Counted from the first letter of the stretch, positions 50,759-59,356 are shown. The stretch: DNA of 64,000 nucleotides from JBFIHF01 sp964411125 (GCA_964411125.1 CAYPJU010000001.1:144808-208807); one strand, 5' to 3'. Numbers and translations: made by a program. The notes: generated by a model not told the origin, from the letters alone.

Positions 50759-50830
50759 GGCGCCATCGTGCCCCCGCGGCGCCGCTGGTGCAAGACTCGC
50801 CGTCGGACGAACAGGTTCGATCAGATGGAC

Positions 50831-50876
50831 CGCCGGGCTCCGTCCCGGCGCGGACGACCGGCCTCCGCGCCGGTCG
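50831..50876 (-). promoter_or_regulatory. tandem RNA hairpins with GGA-containing hexaloops in kinase leader
   Basis: Two perfect hairpins: 50831-50850 (7-bp stem) and 50855-50876 (8-bp stem), four bases apart, each with a 6-base loop. In the kinase transcript (minus strand) the loops read ACGGAG and GCGGAG. GGA exposed in a hexaloop is the preferred site of CsrA/RsmA translational repressors. They lie 73-118 bases before the GTG at 50758. Whether the organism has CsrA cannot be seen here. Confidence 0.4.
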
Positions 50877-50939
50877 CCGTCGGACAGCCCTCGCTCGGAG
50901 CCTTCTGATTGTCGAAAGTGGCTTCGCAGGCAGGGCGTG

Positions 50940-51119
50940 TCAGACGAACGCGGATTCCTCGGCTTCATCGCTGAACAGCGCCAAAAGCGCGCGCTCGAGC
51001 TCGGTGCGCCACATTCGGTAGGTCAATCGGGCCCCGACGTTCGGTGAACGACACTTCCACCTCAGGCGCTCCCGGCGCTCCAAGCGGGACTCGAGCCCCT
51101 TGCGGTGGATGGCGACCAC
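50940..51119 (-). CDS. possible small basic protein or frameshifted gene remnant
   Basis: A 59-codon frame from GTG at 51119 to TGA at 50940 with host-like third positions. It encodes VVAIHRKGLES, RWKCRSP, TYRMWRTELERALLALFSDEAEE. The same frame stays open upstream for about 24 more codons without a start codon. A second frame (51255 to 50965) carries a hydrophobic stretch and GGAGGAG before an ATG pair near 51190. The two may be halves of one gene split by a frameshift. Poorly supported; no family recognised. The rest of the gap to 51415 shows nothing else. Confidence 0.3.
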   Translation of the reverse strand: MVAIHRKGLESRLERRERLRWKCRSPNVGARLTYRMWRTELERALLALFSDEAEESAFV

Positions 51120-51415
51120 ACCGAACGGAAGTTTCGTCGATTCGTCCGCGAATACGGGTCTTCCTGCGGATGCGGCGACCGAGCTGAGCCATCATCTCCT
51201 CCACACCACGCAGCGAGCGCGTGCCGATCACCATGCCCATCGCCAACGCGAACACGAGCGCCCGCTGAAGCAGCCGCTTTCCGCGGGCCCCTCGTGGGTC
51301 TGGCAGGCGCTGAATACCGGAATCCTCGAGACGCCGGACGAGGCGGCCCGTCGTACCCCTCGCAACGAAAGCGCCTCCGCGTTACCCTGAGTTCGCCTTT
51401 TTGGACCGAGGTCGA

Positions 51416-52534
51416 ATGAAACGCGTCGCAACCATCGTGACCCTCGTCATCGTCGCGAGCTGCAGCCCCCCTCCCGAAGACAAGGATCCCGTCGTCGTCG
51501 TCGAGGATGCGGGGCGAGACCTGAATACTACGAGCGATCAGGGTCGCCCCGACGACCTCGGAACCCGCGACGCGGGGGACGACTGTCGGGTGACGGGATG
51601 CCCGGAGGACCTGGTCTGCAACTCGCTCGACGGAATCTGCGTCGGGTGCGTCAGCGACGCCGAATGCGGCGACGATGCCCGCTGCGATCCGGAGAAGAAC
51701 GAGTGTGTCTGCGACGAAGGAACCCGCGACTGCGACGGGGTCTGCCGACCGCTCGATTCCGTCGATGCCTGCGGCCCGAACTGCGAGGTCTGCGCCGGAG
51801 CCCCGGGCGGCGAGGCGACCTGCACGGCCGGGACCTGCGGGGTGACCTGTGACGCTCCGCTCGAATACGACGCCGCCGCCAATCGCTGTGTCGGTTGCCT
51901 GCGGAACGCCGATTGTCCTAGCGCCGAGGCGTCGGCCTGTAGTGGTGGATCATGTGAACCGTGCAACGCCGATCAGCAGTGTGCTCACGTGACCGGGCGC
52001 CCGATGTGCCGGGGCGGAGCATGCGTCGAGTGCACCGCGACCGACGAGTCGGCCTGCGGGCCGAACTCCTGTGATCCGGCTACCGGGACCTGCACCTCGA
52101 CCCCACGCGGCAGCGTGGGAGTTTGCGAGCCCTGCGCGGCCGACAGCGAGTGCATCGACGGCCATCTCTGCGTCGTCCTCGAATTTCAGGGGACCCCGCG
52201 CGACACGCCGTTTTGCGTCCCCGTCGAAGGGCAGGGCTGCAGCGCGCCCTACCCGGTATCGGCGACTCGCACCAGCGTCTCTGGAGTGCCGTCCACGGTC
52301 TGCACCGTCAACGAGGACCTCGCGACCTGCGAAGCCGTCGCCGACTACTTCAAGGGATGTGGAGACGCGTCCGATTGCGGCGCGCCCGGCCTCGACGACG
52401 GGATCTGCGAGCCCCTCGACTTCGACCGAGCCGGATGCAGCTACCTGTGCGCCTCCCCCGACGAATGCCCCTCGACCTCGGTCACCGGGTGCTTCGCCGG
52501 GTCGCTCGACGCCAAGTGGTGCGGCGCCTACTGA
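51416..52534 (+). CDS. Cys-rich lipoprotein (paralogue A)
   Basis: A 372-residue protein with a lipoprotein signal (lipobox IVASC, Cys about 16), an Asp-rich linker, and about 44 Cys in the remaining 310 residues. Motifs include CV.DAECGDDARCD, GGEATCTAGTCGVTC, ADSECIDGHLCV and EDLATCEAV, the last three shared with the adjacent paralogue. Domains of this kind (Dickkopf/EGF-like N-terminal Cys arrays) are common surface binders in myxobacteria. ATG at 51416 is preferred over an in-frame ATG at 51401. It ends three bases before the start of the paralogue, so the two form an operon. Confidence 0.85.
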   Translation: MKRVATIVTLVIVASCSPPPEDKDPVVVVEDAGRDLNTTSDQGRPDDLGTRDAGDDCRVTGCPEDLVCNSLDGICVGCVSDAECGDDARCDPEKNECVCDEGTRDCDGVCRPLDSVDACGPNCEVCAGAPGGEATCTAGTCGVTCDAPLEYDAAANRCVGCLRNADCPSAEASACSGGSCEPCNADQQCAHVTGRPMCRGGACVECTATDESACGPNSCDPATGTCTSTPRGSVGVCEPCAADSECIDGHLCVVLEFQGTPRDTPFCVPVEGQGCSAPYPVSATRTSVSGVPSTVCTVNEDLATCEAVADYFKGCGDASDCGAPGLDDGICEPLDFDRAGCSYLCASPDECPSTSVTGCFAGSLDAKWCGAY

Positions 52535-52537
52535 CCC

Positions 52538-53722
52538 GTGCTCTCCTCGAACGCCAGATTTCGACGCCTCCTGTGGCAGCGCGTCGCCGTGGCGGGTTGG
52601 CTGACCGCGGTCACTCTCCTGGTTGGCTGCGACGTCGACCCGCGCGCCTGCGAGAGTCAGGAAGACTGCTTCGGAGGCGAACTCTGCCGTGACGGCGTCT
52701 GCGTCGAAGGGACTATCGTCGAGATCCCCGATGGAGGCGACGCCGACGCTCGTCGTCCCCCCGACGCGAACACCGTCGACTGTCGACTGCGACCCGACGG
52801 ATGTGGCCAGCTCGTGTGCAATGTCACCACGGGGGCTTGCGAAGCGTGCCAGCGCGATCGGCAGTGCCCCGAAGCGGCGGTCTGCGACCGAAGCTCGGGG
52901 CAGTGTCGCTGCGAGCTCGGCTTTCACGCATGTGGCAGCGACTGCCTCCCCGACGATTCTCCCGATAGTTGCGGCGAGCGTTGCGAGCCGTGCGACGCCG
53001 TCGAAGGGGGCGTCGCCACGTGCGAAGCGCGCACCTGTGGCGTTCGATGCGAGGCCGGGAGAACCCTGGTCGAGGGGCGCTGCGTCGGATGTGCCTCCGA
53101 CGACGACTGCTCCAGCCCGGGGGCATCCTCCTGCGTCGACGGAGAATGCGTCCCGTGCGTCGGCCCCTCGGCGTGTGACCAGTTTCCGGACGCGAAGGTG
53201 TGCGTCAGCGGTGTAGGCTGCGTCGAGTGCACGATCGGAGAAGAACTCGCCTGCGGCGGCAAGTCGTGTGACCCGGCCACCTACGAGTGCACCAGTACCG
53301 ACCGCCGCAGCCGCGAATTTTGCCAGAGCTGCGTCGCGGACAGCGAGTGCGAGCCCGACCATCGCTGTGTCCCGATGAAGTATGCCGGGGCCATGCGAGA
53401 GAGCGCCTACTGCCTCCCCGAAGCCGACGGACCGTGCCTCGACGTATCCACCGTCACCGTCCAACGCGATTCCCTCTCCGGGGTGCGCGACGAATACTAC
53501 TGCACCATCCGGGAAGACCTGACGACGTGCGAAGCCGTCGAGGACTTTCGCGACCCCTGCACCCAGGATTCGAACTGCGGGCATCCCGATTTCACCGACG
53601 GCCTCTGCAGGACGGTGGACGGCGCGCGTCGTTGCACCTATCGATGTGTCGAGAACCCCGAGTGTGCCAACGGCACCATGTGCATCGGGAACCCTCCCGA
53701 TGCCTCATACTGCTACCGGTGA
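52538..53722 (+). CDS. Cys-rich lipoprotein (paralogue B)
   Basis: A 394-residue protein beginning with GTG three bases after the upstream stop; an internal GTG at 52589 is an alternative. The signal ends LLVGC. The body is a diverged copy of its neighbour: GGVATCEARTCGVRC, ADSECEPDHRCV, SGV...YCTIREDLTTCEAVE and NCGHPDFTDGLC align with the same blocks and Cys spacing. The two are tandem duplicates, probably in one transcript with thiI four bases downstream. No clear function; likely surface recognition. Confidence 0.85.
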   Translation: MLSSNARFRRLLWQRVAVAGWLTAVTLLVGCDVDPRACESQEDCFGGELCRDGVCVEGTIVEIPDGGDADARRPPDANTVDCRLRPDGCGQLVCNVTTGACEACQRDRQCPEAAVCDRSSGQCRCELGFHACGSDCLPDDSPDSCGERCEPCDAVEGGVATCEARTCGVRCEAGRTLVEGRCVGCASDDDCSSPGASSCVDGECVPCVGPSACDQFPDAKVCVSGVGCVECTIGEELACGGKSCDPATYECTSTDRRSREFCQSCVADSECEPDHRCVPMKYAGAMRESAYCLPEADGPCLDVSTVTVQRDSLSGVRDEYYCTIREDLTTCEAVEDFRDPCTQDSNCGHPDFTDGLCRTVDGARRCTYRCVENPECANGTMCIGNPPDASYCYR

Positions 53723-53726
53723 TCCC

Positions 53727-55214
53727 ATGAAGCCCAGCGAAGTAGCCGTCGCGCGCCTGTCCGGTGACATCTGCACCAAGGGACGACGCACCCGGCAGGC
53801 GTTTCATCGACAACTGAAAGCCAACGTCAAAGACGCCCTCAATCGAGCCCACGTCGACTATTCCATGGAGCTCGCCGATGGTCGCATCGACGTCGCGGTG
53901 CACGAGGAGGGCGGCTCCGAAGAACTCTGCCGCCACGCCGCACGCGTCTTCGGGATCGCGTCCGTCGTCCCCGGGCGGGCATACCCGTGGGAGACGCTGC
54001 AAGACATCGTCGACATCGGAAAGCGCGAGTTCGGCGAAGCCGTCAAGGGCAAGACCTACGCCGTCCGTACCCGACGCTCGGGCAACTCCAAACGGTCGAT
54101 CGGGTTCAAGTCCCCCGACGTGGATCGAGCGCTCGGTGCCGCGCTGGGCGAAGGCGCAGCCGGGGTCGATCTCGAGAACCCCCAGTTCACGGCTCGGGTC
54201 GACGTCCGCGCCGAAGACGTCGTCTTCTATTCCGAGGAGATGCCGGGTCCCCGCGGCTTGCCGATCGGGGTGGAGGGGAAGGGGCTCGCGCTCGTCTCCG
54301 GTGGATTCGATTCGACCGTCGCGGCATGGAAGACGATGGGACGCGGAGTCGACCTCGACTTTCTCTTCTTCAACCTCGGCGGAGCTCCCCACGAACAAGG
54401 TCTCCTCGACCTTCTCCGCCCGTTCGTCGATTCCTGGTGCTACGGTGTGCGACCCAACCTCGTTCGCGTCGATTTTCGACCGATGGTCGGGGAGCTCCAG
54501 GCGAAAGTTCCGGGGCGCTACTGGCAGGTGCTCTTGAAGCGGCTGTTCCTCATCGCCGCCGACATCATCGCCGCCGAAGGGGGGTACCAGACACTCGTCA
54601 CCGGCGACGCGATCGGCCAGGTCTCCTCCCAGACTCTCTTCAACCTCGCCGCGGTCTCCGCCCCGATCGAATCGCTCGTGCTGCGGCCGCTCGTCGGGTA
54701 CGACAAGGACGAGATCGTCGCCCTCTCGCGGGTCGTCGGCACCCACGACGTCGCCGCGGTCAACCCCGAGTATTGCTCCCTCGACGCCGGCAAGCCCGCT
54801 ACGAAATGCTCGGCGGCCGAGCTCGACCGTCAGCAGGAGCGCCTCGACCTCGAGATTCTGCGGCGCCTCGTCGCCGATCGCCGGACCGACAGGGTGGACC
54901 ATTGCGACGATGTCGCCGACCGGGACGTGCGGGTCCACGAACTGGGCGAGGGGGACGTGGTGCTCGATCTTCGCGAAGGGGACCTGGACCCTTCCGCGGC
55001 GATCGAGGGTGCCGTCCATCTTCCCTTCGGCCGAGCGATCGACGCCGCGATGATGTTGCCGAAGCCCGCACACTACGTCCTCGTCTGCGAGGTTGGGCTG
55101 AAGTCGGCTTTCCTCGCCGAGCAGATGCGGACGGCTGGATGGAACGCGTCGAGCTTCGCGGGGGGGATTGGGGCCCTACAACGATGGCTGCGCCGAAATC
55201 GGACCGGCGGCTGA
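53727..55214 (+). CDS. thiI: tRNA 4-thiouridine synthetase with rhodanese domain
   Basis: A 495-residue enzyme that adenylates and thiolates U8 of tRNA to s4U, and can feed sulfur to thiazole synthesis. It has an N-terminal ferredoxin-like and THUMP region (to about residue 175), the PP-loop SGGFDST (about 193), the PEYCSL Cys (E. coli Cys344 equivalent) and a C-terminal rhodanese domain with VCEVGLKS (Cys456 equivalent), so the full sulfur relay is present. The ATG at 53727 is chosen; longer in-frame ORFs overlap the upstream lipoprotein gene. The 4-base gap to that gene suggests read-through transcription. A probable s4U-removing protein is encoded 3 kb downstream. Confidence 0.95.
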   Translation: MKPSEVAVARLSGDICTKGRRTRQAFHRQLKANVKDALNRAHVDYSMELADGRIDVAVHEEGGSEELCRHAARVFGIASVVPGRAYPWETLQDIVDIGKREFGEAVKGKTYAVRTRRSGNSKRSIGFKSPDVDRALGAALGEGAAGVDLENPQFTARVDVRAEDVVFYSEEMPGPRGLPIGVEGKGLALVSGGFDSTVAAWKTMGRGVDLDFLFFNLGGAPHEQGLLDLLRPFVDSWCYGVRPNLVRVDFRPMVGELQAKVPGRYWQVLLKRLFLIAADIIAAEGGYQTLVTGDAIGQVSSQTLFNLAAVSAPIESLVLRPLVGYDKDEIVALSRVVGTHDVAAVNPEYCSLDAGKPATKCSAAELDRQQERLDLEILRRLVADRRTDRVDHCDDVADRDVRVHELGEGDVVLDLREGDLDPSAAIEGAVHLPFGRAIDAAMMLPKPAHYVLVCEVGLKSAFLAEQMRTAGWNASSFAGGIGALQRWLRRNRTGG

Positions 55215-55220
55215 CGCTGC

Positions 55221-55595
55221 CTATTCTTCGAGCTTCACCCGTACGGTGACCACGGTCATTCGGGCTCGGTCACGCAGCGCTTCGGGGAGGACGATCGTTC
55301 CTTCCTCGTCGACGATCGCGTCGAACTCGATCCATTCATCGTCGACGACCTTGATCTTGGGATTGCCGCGCGTGAGGTTGAGGAGTTGACTCGGAACGTC
55401 GTGCCGTCGCGTCGTCTGGTCGTAGATCGGCTGCATCGGGCGGGTGAGCTGCTGCGCCGACGCGCTGTCCATCTCCATCGTACGAAGCAGCTCTTCCCGA
55501 TCGGGGAACTCGGGAGGCAGATCGATTCGATCGATCTCGTCGGTCTCGATCGGCTTGGTGCTCTCGTAGCGTTCGTCTGGGTTGTCTTCAGCCAT
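55221..55595 (-). CDS. small protein with AbrB/SpoVT-like C-terminus
   Basis: A 124-residue protein. The N-terminal 75 residues are acidic and helical. The C-terminal 45 (VVDDEWIEFDAIVDEEGTIVLPEALRDRARM) match the swapped-hairpin AbrB/SpoVT/MazE fold, which has a GxIxLPxxLR core. This fold usually binds DNA as a dimer, often as an antitoxin, but no toxin gene is adjacent. The ATG at 55595 is favoured because the longer ORF adds unrelated Arg/Phe residues. Convergent with thiI (6-base gap) and downstream of the aldehyde dehydrogenase. Confidence 0.65.
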   Translation of the reverse strand: MAEDNPDERYESTKPIETDEIDRIDLPPEFPDREELLRTMEMDSASAQQLTRPMQPIYDQTTRRHDVPSQLLNLTRGNPKIKVVDDEWIEFDAIVDEEGTIVLPEALRDRARMTVVTVRVKLEE

Positions 55596-55713
55596 CGCTC
55601 TGGTCCGATCTTCGCGGAACGACGCGCGGAACACAACCCCGTTCCCAAAGTCGTCCGATGCGAGCCGGCGGTCCAACCGACCATACTACATACGGTCAAC
55701 GGCGCGGGGGGGG

Positions 55714-57267
55714 TCAGCGCTCGCCGCGCGAGAGGAGTTGCGCCGCCTTGACCCGCTTCGGCAGAACTGTGACGAGCTTCGCCAGCGCTCCGAGCGAGCC
55801 CGCGGTCCGTTGCATCAGTAGATCCGCCATTACACGCATGTCGGCGTTCACCGGGATCCACCACGGGTCCGGCTTCGAATTCTTGTCGACGAACACGGTC
55901 CGCGGTCGGGTGAAGGTCGGGTACGCGAAGCGACTCGCCGCGATGCCGTGCCCTGTCTCTTTCACCCCGGTCCACGGGATGTTGGGCATGGCGCCAGCGA
56001 TCGCGTGGTTGTTCACGAACGCGACCCCGACCTCGAGCCGTCGCGCCAGATCCTCGCCGCGTCGGAAGTTCTGTGTCCAGACCGAGCCGTTGAGGCCGTA
56101 GGGCGAGTCGTTCGCCAGGCGGACTGCCTCTTCTGCTTCCCGAACTCGGCGGATCGCGATGACCGGACCGAACGTCTCTTCGACCATCACCTTCATCTCT
56201 TCGGTGCACTCGTCGAGAACGGTAGGCCGGTAGCCGAGGCCCTTGCCCGTCCGCTCTCCTCCGGTCACGACTTTCGCGCCGCGGTCCACCGCGTCGTCCA
56301 CCTGAGCCTCGACGATCGCGAGCTGCTGCTCGTTCTGCAGGGTGCCGAGGTCGGCATGCTCCGATTCGGGGGCGACGCGAAGCTTTGAGACGATCTTGCC
56401 CAGACGCTTCACGAACTGGTCGGCGATCGCCTCTTCCACGTAGACGCGCTCGATCGCTGCGCAGTTCTGCCCGCAGTTGTGAAGCCCCCACTGCGCGATC
56501 CCCAGCGCGGTACGGTCGAGGTCGCAGTCCGCGAGCACGATGGCGGCGTCTTTCCCGCCCAGCTCGACGCTGCAGGGGATCAGGAGCTCACCCGCTCGCG
56601 AAGCGACCTTCTTACCGGTCGCGACCGACCCGGTGAATGTCACGGCATCGATCCCAGATTCCAGCAGCGCGCGACCGGCGTCGCCGCCGCCCTGGACGAG
56701 CCCCACCAGACCCGCCGGGAGCTCGGCATCGAACTGTCGTTGAACCCACTCGCCGGTCCGGGGCGTGTACTCCGAAGGCTTGAGCACCACGCCGTTCCCC
56801 GACAAGAGCGCCGGGAAGATGTGCTTCCAAAAGTTGGCAACCGAGTAGTTCCACGGGGCGATGATCCCGACCACGCCGCGGGGGACGAGCTCGATCACGG
56901 CCTTCTTCCCGGGATAGTCCAGCGGTGAGAGCTTCACCTTCACCGGCTTGAGTGCGACCTTCGCCTCGGCTACCGCCGTCGACAGGTACGGGCCCATGGA
57001 AGCCATCTCGTTCATCAAGAAGTCGGTGGTGCTCTTTCCGGACTCCGTGAGGGCGATCTCCGCGGCCTCGTCGGCCTTCGTCACCAGGCGCTGCACCACG
57101 CGCTCGAGCGCCGCGACGCGGTCGGAGAACGACCGAGCTCCCCAGCCGATCTGTGCCTCGCGCGACCGGTCCACGATCTGTCGGATCTCGTCGGCCGAGG
57201 TAGGAGCGATGGGCTCGAGCTGTGACGCGTCGAGCGGCGAAATGGTTCCGGGCGTTGGCTTGCTCAT
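55714..57267 (-). CDS. NAD(P)-dependent aldehyde dehydrogenase
   Basis: A 517-residue enzyme of the aldehyde dehydrogenase superfamily that oxidises an aldehyde to its acid. Catalytic Cys in NCGQNCAA (near residue 279), general-base Glu in VELGGKD, and the nucleotide site TFTGSVATGKK are present. Features such as APWNYSV and EETFGPV place it near succinate-semialdehyde or fatty-aldehyde dehydrogenases, but the substrate is not certain. Its hydrophobic C-terminal tail (about 40 residues with two short nonpolar segments) could be a membrane anchor. Divergent from the lipoprotein at 57375. Confidence 0.93.
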   Translation of the reverse strand: MSKPTPGTISPLDASQLEPIAPTSADEIRQIVDRSREAQIGWGARSFSDRVAALERVVQRLVTKADEAAEIALTESGKSTTDFLMNEMASMGPYLSTAVAEAKVALKPVKVKLSPLDYPGKKAVIELVPRGVVGIIAPWNYSVANFWKHIFPALLSGNGVVLKPSEYTPRTGEWVQRQFDAELPAGLVGLVQGGGDAGRALLESGIDAVTFTGSVATGKKVASRAGELLIPCSVELGGKDAAIVLADCDLDRTALGIAQWGLHNCGQNCAAIERVYVEEAIADQFVKRLGKIVSKLRVAPESEHADLGTLQNEQQLAIVEAQVDDAVDRGAKVVTGGERTGKGLGYRPTVLDECTEEMKVMVEETFGPVIAIRRVREAEEAVRLANDSPYGLNGSVWTQNFRRGEDLARRLEVGVAFVNNHAIAGAMPNIPWTGVKETGHGIAASRFAYPTFTRPRTVFVDKNSKPDPWWIPVNADMRVMADLLMQRTAGSLGALAKLVTVLPKRVKAAQLLSRGER

Positions 57268-57374
57268 GGCGACTCTTTTAGTCGCCCCGACCCGACAATT
57301 CCAGTCGCACCGTAGATCCTTTCTGCGCGGCCGACGTTAAACCCTCCGAACCCGAACTCTCCCGGAGGATGAAG

Positions 57375-58151
57375 ATGTCGACTGTCACTCGCTTTCTATT
57401 GCTCGCATGCGTTTCCCTCGCCACCGCCTGTGGTTCGGCCCGCCAGATGCCCGCCGCCACCATGGAGCCCCTCGCGATCCAGGCAGCCGAGCGGGCACCC
57501 CTCCGCGAGAACCACTTCAAGCAGGACAAGACCGGGAACCTCACCGAGCAGCAACTGCGCGACATCCTCGCCTCGCCCGTCTACCTCGAAGAGGACACCC
57601 GCCTGGGGATCGTCCCTGTCGCGACCGCCTACGAGGCGAGCACCGACGTTCCCGTCTCGCAGATCCCGGCCCAGCTCAGTGGGGCGCTCGAGCGCACCGG
57701 GTTCTTCGACGTCACGACCGAAGTGTCCACCGACTGGCCCGCGGACGGCAGCATCGCCGGACTGCGAGAGCTCGCCGCGCGCTACCGCGCAAAGTACCTG
57801 CTGCTCTACCGGCATCGTTTCGTGGAGCGAGACCGCGTCAACGCGTGGGGCTGGACGTATCCGACCATCATCGGGGCACTCGTCACCCCCGGTACGACCT
57901 ACGAAGTCGCCGGCGTGATGGAGGCGACCCTCTTCGACCCGCGGACCGGGACGATCCTCTTCACTGCGTTCGAGCGCGTCGAGGGTCGGCGCACGATGAA
58001 CGTCTGGAATCCGGAAGTGAAGCGCGACCAACTGAAGGAAGAGCTCCTGCTCGACGCGAGCGAACGGCTCTCGCAGACCGTGACCGACAAAGTACGTCGC
58101 CTCGTCGCAGCGAGACCCGAGCCGTCCGACGCCCGACTCTCTTCGCGATGA
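57375..58151 (+). CDS. lipoprotein of unknown function
   Basis: A 258-residue protein with a lipoprotein signal (LATAC, Cys about 19). GGAGG lies six bases before the ATG at 57375, which I use; the ATG at 57369 directly abuts it and is less likely. The mature part mixes Ala/Glu helices with strands (RLGIVPVATAYE, YLLLYRHRFVER, VMEATLFDPRTGTILFTAFER), reminiscent of lipoproteins that share a CsgG-like fold, but I cannot assign a family. It precedes the DUF523-DUF1722 gene by 66 bases on the same strand. Confidence 0.8.
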   Translation: MSTVTRFLLLACVSLATACGSARQMPAATMEPLAIQAAERAPLRENHFKQDKTGNLTEQQLRDILASPVYLEEDTRLGIVPVATAYEASTDVPVSQIPAQLSGALERTGFFDVTTEVSTDWPADGSIAGLRELAARYRAKYLLLYRHRFVERDRVNAWGWTYPTIIGALVTPGTTYEVAGVMEATLFDPRTGTILFTAFERVEGRRTMNVWNPEVKRDQLKEELLLDASERLSQTVTDKVRRLVAARPEPSDARLSSR

Positions 58152-58217
58152 CGAGGGTTGCATGCCAGAATCGAATCCTACCCGACCCGTCTGCATCCGA
58201 TGGGCAAGGGAGAAACG

Positions 58218-59201
58218 ATGCCGGCAACCTCATACGTCAACCGCGAGTTCACCAGACCCCGTCTCGTTCTCAGCGCGTGCCTCGAGCTAGAGGCGTGCCG
58301 CTATGACGGAGGACGGATCCCCGAGCCATTCGTGCGGGTCCTCCTGCCGTACGTGGACGTGATCCCCATCTGCCCGGAGGTCGAGATCGGACTGGGGACC
58401 CCCCGCGACACGATTCGCCTCGTCGCCGACGGGGAAGACGCGAGGCTCGTCCAACCGTCCACGGGCGAAGACCTCACCGACCGGATGAAGAACTTCGCGG
58501 AGCGCTTTTTCGCCGGGCTCGGGCAGGTCGACGGCTTCGTCCTCAAGTCCACCTCGCCGAGCTGCGGAAAAGGAGACGCCCGCGTCTACGCGAAGATCGA
58601 GAAGTCTCCCACGCTTCGGAATCAGTCCGGGGTTTTCGCCGAGGCCGTACTCGACCGATTTCCTCAGGCCGCCGTCGAATCCGAAGGACGGCTGCGAAAC
58701 TATCCACTCCGCCATCACTTCCTCTCGCGGCTCTTCGCGTACGCCGAGCTTCGAACGCTCGAGCGCTCGGTCCGAGAGCTCCACGAGTTCCAACGTCGTC
58801 ACAAGCACTTGCTGATGACCTACGATCAGGTGGCGATGAAAAAGCTCGGAGCGATCGCAGCCGACGCCCACCAGCGCCCCATCGACGAAGCCTTCGAGGA
58901 CTACCGCGCCGTGTTCGTCGAGGCTCTCGAAGAGCCGGCATCCCACGAGTCCTACATCAACAGCATCAGCCACATGTACAGCCACTTCCGCCGCAAGCTG
59001 TCCGACGGCGAATCCGGAGAGTTTCTGACGATGCTCGAGGAGTTTCGGGAACATCGATTGCCGCTCCACGCGATCCTGTCCGTCGTCCGGCAATGGTGTG
59101 CCCGATTCGAGTACGACTACTTCGCCGACCAGTCGTTGCTCGAACCGTACCCACGTGATCTCGTCCTCATGCGCGACTCGGGCAAGGGCGTCGACTTCTG
59201 A
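58218..59201 (+). CDS. rudS: DUF523-DUF1722 protein, probable tRNA 4-thiouridine desulfidase (RudS)
   Basis: A 327-residue protein. The N-terminal DUF523 domain (TudS-like) has three Cys in conserved settings, LSACLELEACRYDG, IPICPEV and STSPSCG, expected to bind a [4Fe-4S] cluster that takes sulfur from thiolated uracil. The C-terminal DUF1722 domain (about residues 170-315, AYAELRTLERSVRELHEFQRRHKHLLM) is helical. As I recall, the DUF523-DUF1722 architecture has been reported as RudS, which converts tRNA s4U back to U; DUF523 alone is the thiouracil desulfidase TudS. ATG at 58218 has AGGGAGA upstream. The writer, thiI, lies 3 kb upstream on the same strand. Confidence 0.88.
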   Translation: MPATSYVNREFTRPRLVLSACLELEACRYDGGRIPEPFVRVLLPYVDVIPICPEVEIGLGTPRDTIRLVADGEDARLVQPSTGEDLTDRMKNFAERFFAGLGQVDGFVLKSTSPSCGKGDARVYAKIEKSPTLRNQSGVFAEAVLDRFPQAAVESEGRLRNYPLRHHFLSRLFAYAELRTLERSVRELHEFQRRHKHLLMTYDQVAMKKLGAIAADAHQRPIDEAFEDYRAVFVEALEEPASHESYINSISHMYSHFRRKLSDGESGEFLTMLEEFREHRLPLHAILSVVRQWCARFEYDYFADQSLLEPYPRDLVLMRDSGKGVDF

Positions 59202-59305
59202 TCCTGAGGCGCGGGCCCCACGCCGTGGTGTGGGTGCTACGGCTACAAAGCCACACTTTTCCCTACGTCAGTCTCGCTCCCCCGCCACTCGCGGGGAGGA
59301 TCGTA

Positions 59306-59322
59306 GTGGTACGGAACTTGCG
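59306..59322 (+). promoter_or_regulatory. sigma-54-like -24/-12 element
   Basis: GTGGTACG, four bases, then TTGCG: 14 of 17 consensus positions with the invariant GG and GC ten bases apart. Transcription near 59333 would give a leader of about 24 bases before the ATG at 59357. Confidence 0.45.
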
Positions 59323-59356
59323 CTGATGAGCCCCGGATCTGTGCGAGCGAAACGAA

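Noticed and set aside
50968..50968. ATG at 50968 as the start of the third kinase
   Set aside because: It overlaps a TGA in another frame (ATGA), but the extra 70 residues are Arg/Pro/Ser-rich and unlike kinase N-termini; kept only as an alternative start.
55221..55595. Toxin-antitoxin module based on the AbrB-like fold
   Set aside because: No small toxin-like gene is adjacent; the neighbours are thiI and an aldehyde dehydrogenase.
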